6,385 nucleotides of DNA. Source: an uncultured Planctomycetaceae bacterium. Its GTDB lineage: Bacteria > Planctomycetota > Planctomycetia > Pirellulales > Pirellulaceae. The DNA lies in assembly GCA_937967755.1 (NCBI GenBank), contig CALBTA010000096.1, positions 1-6,385 of the forward strand, read 5' to 3'. Below, piece by piece: positions 5,866-6,385 of the stretch; position 1 is the stretch's first letter, and every line of letters starts with the position of its first letter. The translations under genes were made by a program, and so were the position numbers. Below the pieces are notes generated by a model that was given only the letters and a program-made list of their open reading frames with translations, was not told the DNA's origin and searched no databases.

Positions 5866-6385
5866 CTAAGCGCTCCAACTATCTTGCCATACGCAGCCGG
5901 CCCATGACCAGCCTACGCCGAAGCCGACGAGCATGTTTTGGCGATCGGGCCGAACGCGGCCTTCGTCGCGAAGCTGTTGGATGAGGATTGGGATGGTCGA
6001 CGAGACCGTGTTACCGACATCCTTCAAGCGGATCGGCAGATGGTCGTCGTCTAGTCCGAGGCGCTGTTGCAGCAGGTCAAGCATCTTCCAGGTCGCCTGA
6101 TGCATGAGGTACAGGTCGATGTCGTCCGCGGCGAGGCTTGCCGATTCCAACACCTGATTGACCAATAACGGAACCGCACCGACGGTGAAATTGATCAAAC
6201 TCGGGCCGTCCATGTACAAGTCGCTGGGCCAACGCTTGCGGTGGCGCGGCTTGTGGGCGTCGCACTCGGGCCGAGCTCCGCCGGCGGTCGCCAGCAGGGT
6301 ATCGGCCCCGCTGCCGTCGGTCCCGAACTGAAAGCCGCGCAGCGTCGGTTGAGCGGTTGCATCGATCAGCGTGGCCACGGCGGCA
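5866..6385 (-). CDS. Ketoacyl-ACP synthase III (FabH-like) protein, 5'-partial
   Basis: The frame runs through the right edge; the GTG at 6378 is not a true start, because the preceding in-frame codons (Ala-Ala) fit the GDGAAATL-type motif of the family. About 173 C-terminal residues are present. They contain the thiolase-fold C-terminal domain: YMDGPSLINFT, DLYLMHQAT with the catalytic His at 6102-6100, DVGNTVSSTIP with the catalytic Asn at 6012-6010, and a final GFGVGWSWAGCVW. The catalytic Cys would lie outside the window. KAS III enzymes condense acyl-CoA with malonyl-ACP to start fatty-acid synthesis. The GNTVSSTIP and GFGVGWSWAG motifs differ from the GNTSAASIP type of housekeeping FabH and recall KAS III-like proteins seen with polysaccharide or secondary lipid genes, so the substrate is uncertain. 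TAG stop at 5868-5866, followed by a hairpin cluster and terminator. Confidence 0.92.
   Translation of the reverse strand, partial: AAVATLIDATAQPTLRGFQFGTDGSGADTLLATAGGARPECDAHKPRHRKRWPSDLYMDGPSLINFTVGAVPLLVNQVLESASLAADDIDLYLMHQATWKMLDLLQQRLGLDDDHLPIRLKDVGNTVSSTIPILIQQLRDEGRVRPDRQNMLVGFGVGWSWAGCVWQDSWSA

Noticed and set aside
6376..6378. GTG as the start of the FabH-like gene
   Set aside because: The frame continues open to the window edge with residues matching the family, and a start here would remove the half with the catalytic Cys.

Overview
The window looks like a piece of a planctomycete chromosome, probably Pirellulales. The assignment rests on protein style rather than on any marker gene: high-GC coding sequence, a secreted TPR protein carrying the CPD...DG..A / DTLA.AYA.AGD..AV module common in planctomycete TPR proteins, a tandem YHS-like C-terminus, and short palindromic elements between genes. 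No rRNA, tRNA, CRISPR array, transposase or phage gene is visible.

Layout from left to right. (1) Positions 1-1167, plus strand: the 3' part of a CNNM/CorC (HlyC-like) membrane protein with the end of a DUF21-type membrane domain, two CBS domains and a CorC_HlyC domain. Its 5' end lies outside the window. (2) A 135-bp gap holding a plausible sigma70-type promoter whose -35 box sits in one arm of an inverted repeat. (3) Positions 1303-2982, plus strand: a secreted, tryptophan-rich protein of about 559 residues that I do not recognise. (4) A 55-bp gap with a perfect 8-bp hairpin capped by a GTGA tetraloop. (5) Positions 3038-5083, plus strand: a secreted or lipid-anchored 681-residue protein made of a duplicated beta-rich unit, about nine TPR units and a duplicated YHS-like unit. 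(6) A 64-bp convergent gap with a long, wobble-containing stem-loop. (7) Positions 5148-5702, minus strand: an AlgH/YqgE (UPF0301, DUF179) protein. (8) A 163-bp gap with three consecutive hairpins, one of which is a good minus-strand intrinsic terminator. (9) Positions 5866-6385, minus strand: the C-terminal part of a ketoacyl-ACP synthase III (FabH-like) protein, with its 5' end outside the window.

Functional reading. Genes 3 and 5 are on the same strand, close together and both exported, so they are probably co-transcribed and may act together outside the cytoplasm. This is inference from spacing and signal sequences. The AlgH and FabH-like genes share a strand but are separated by a terminator, so they are probably separate transcripts. 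I see no defence system, biosynthetic cluster or mobile element. The most interesting content is the unrecognised exported protein paired with the modular TPR/YHS protein, and the hairpin elements between genes.
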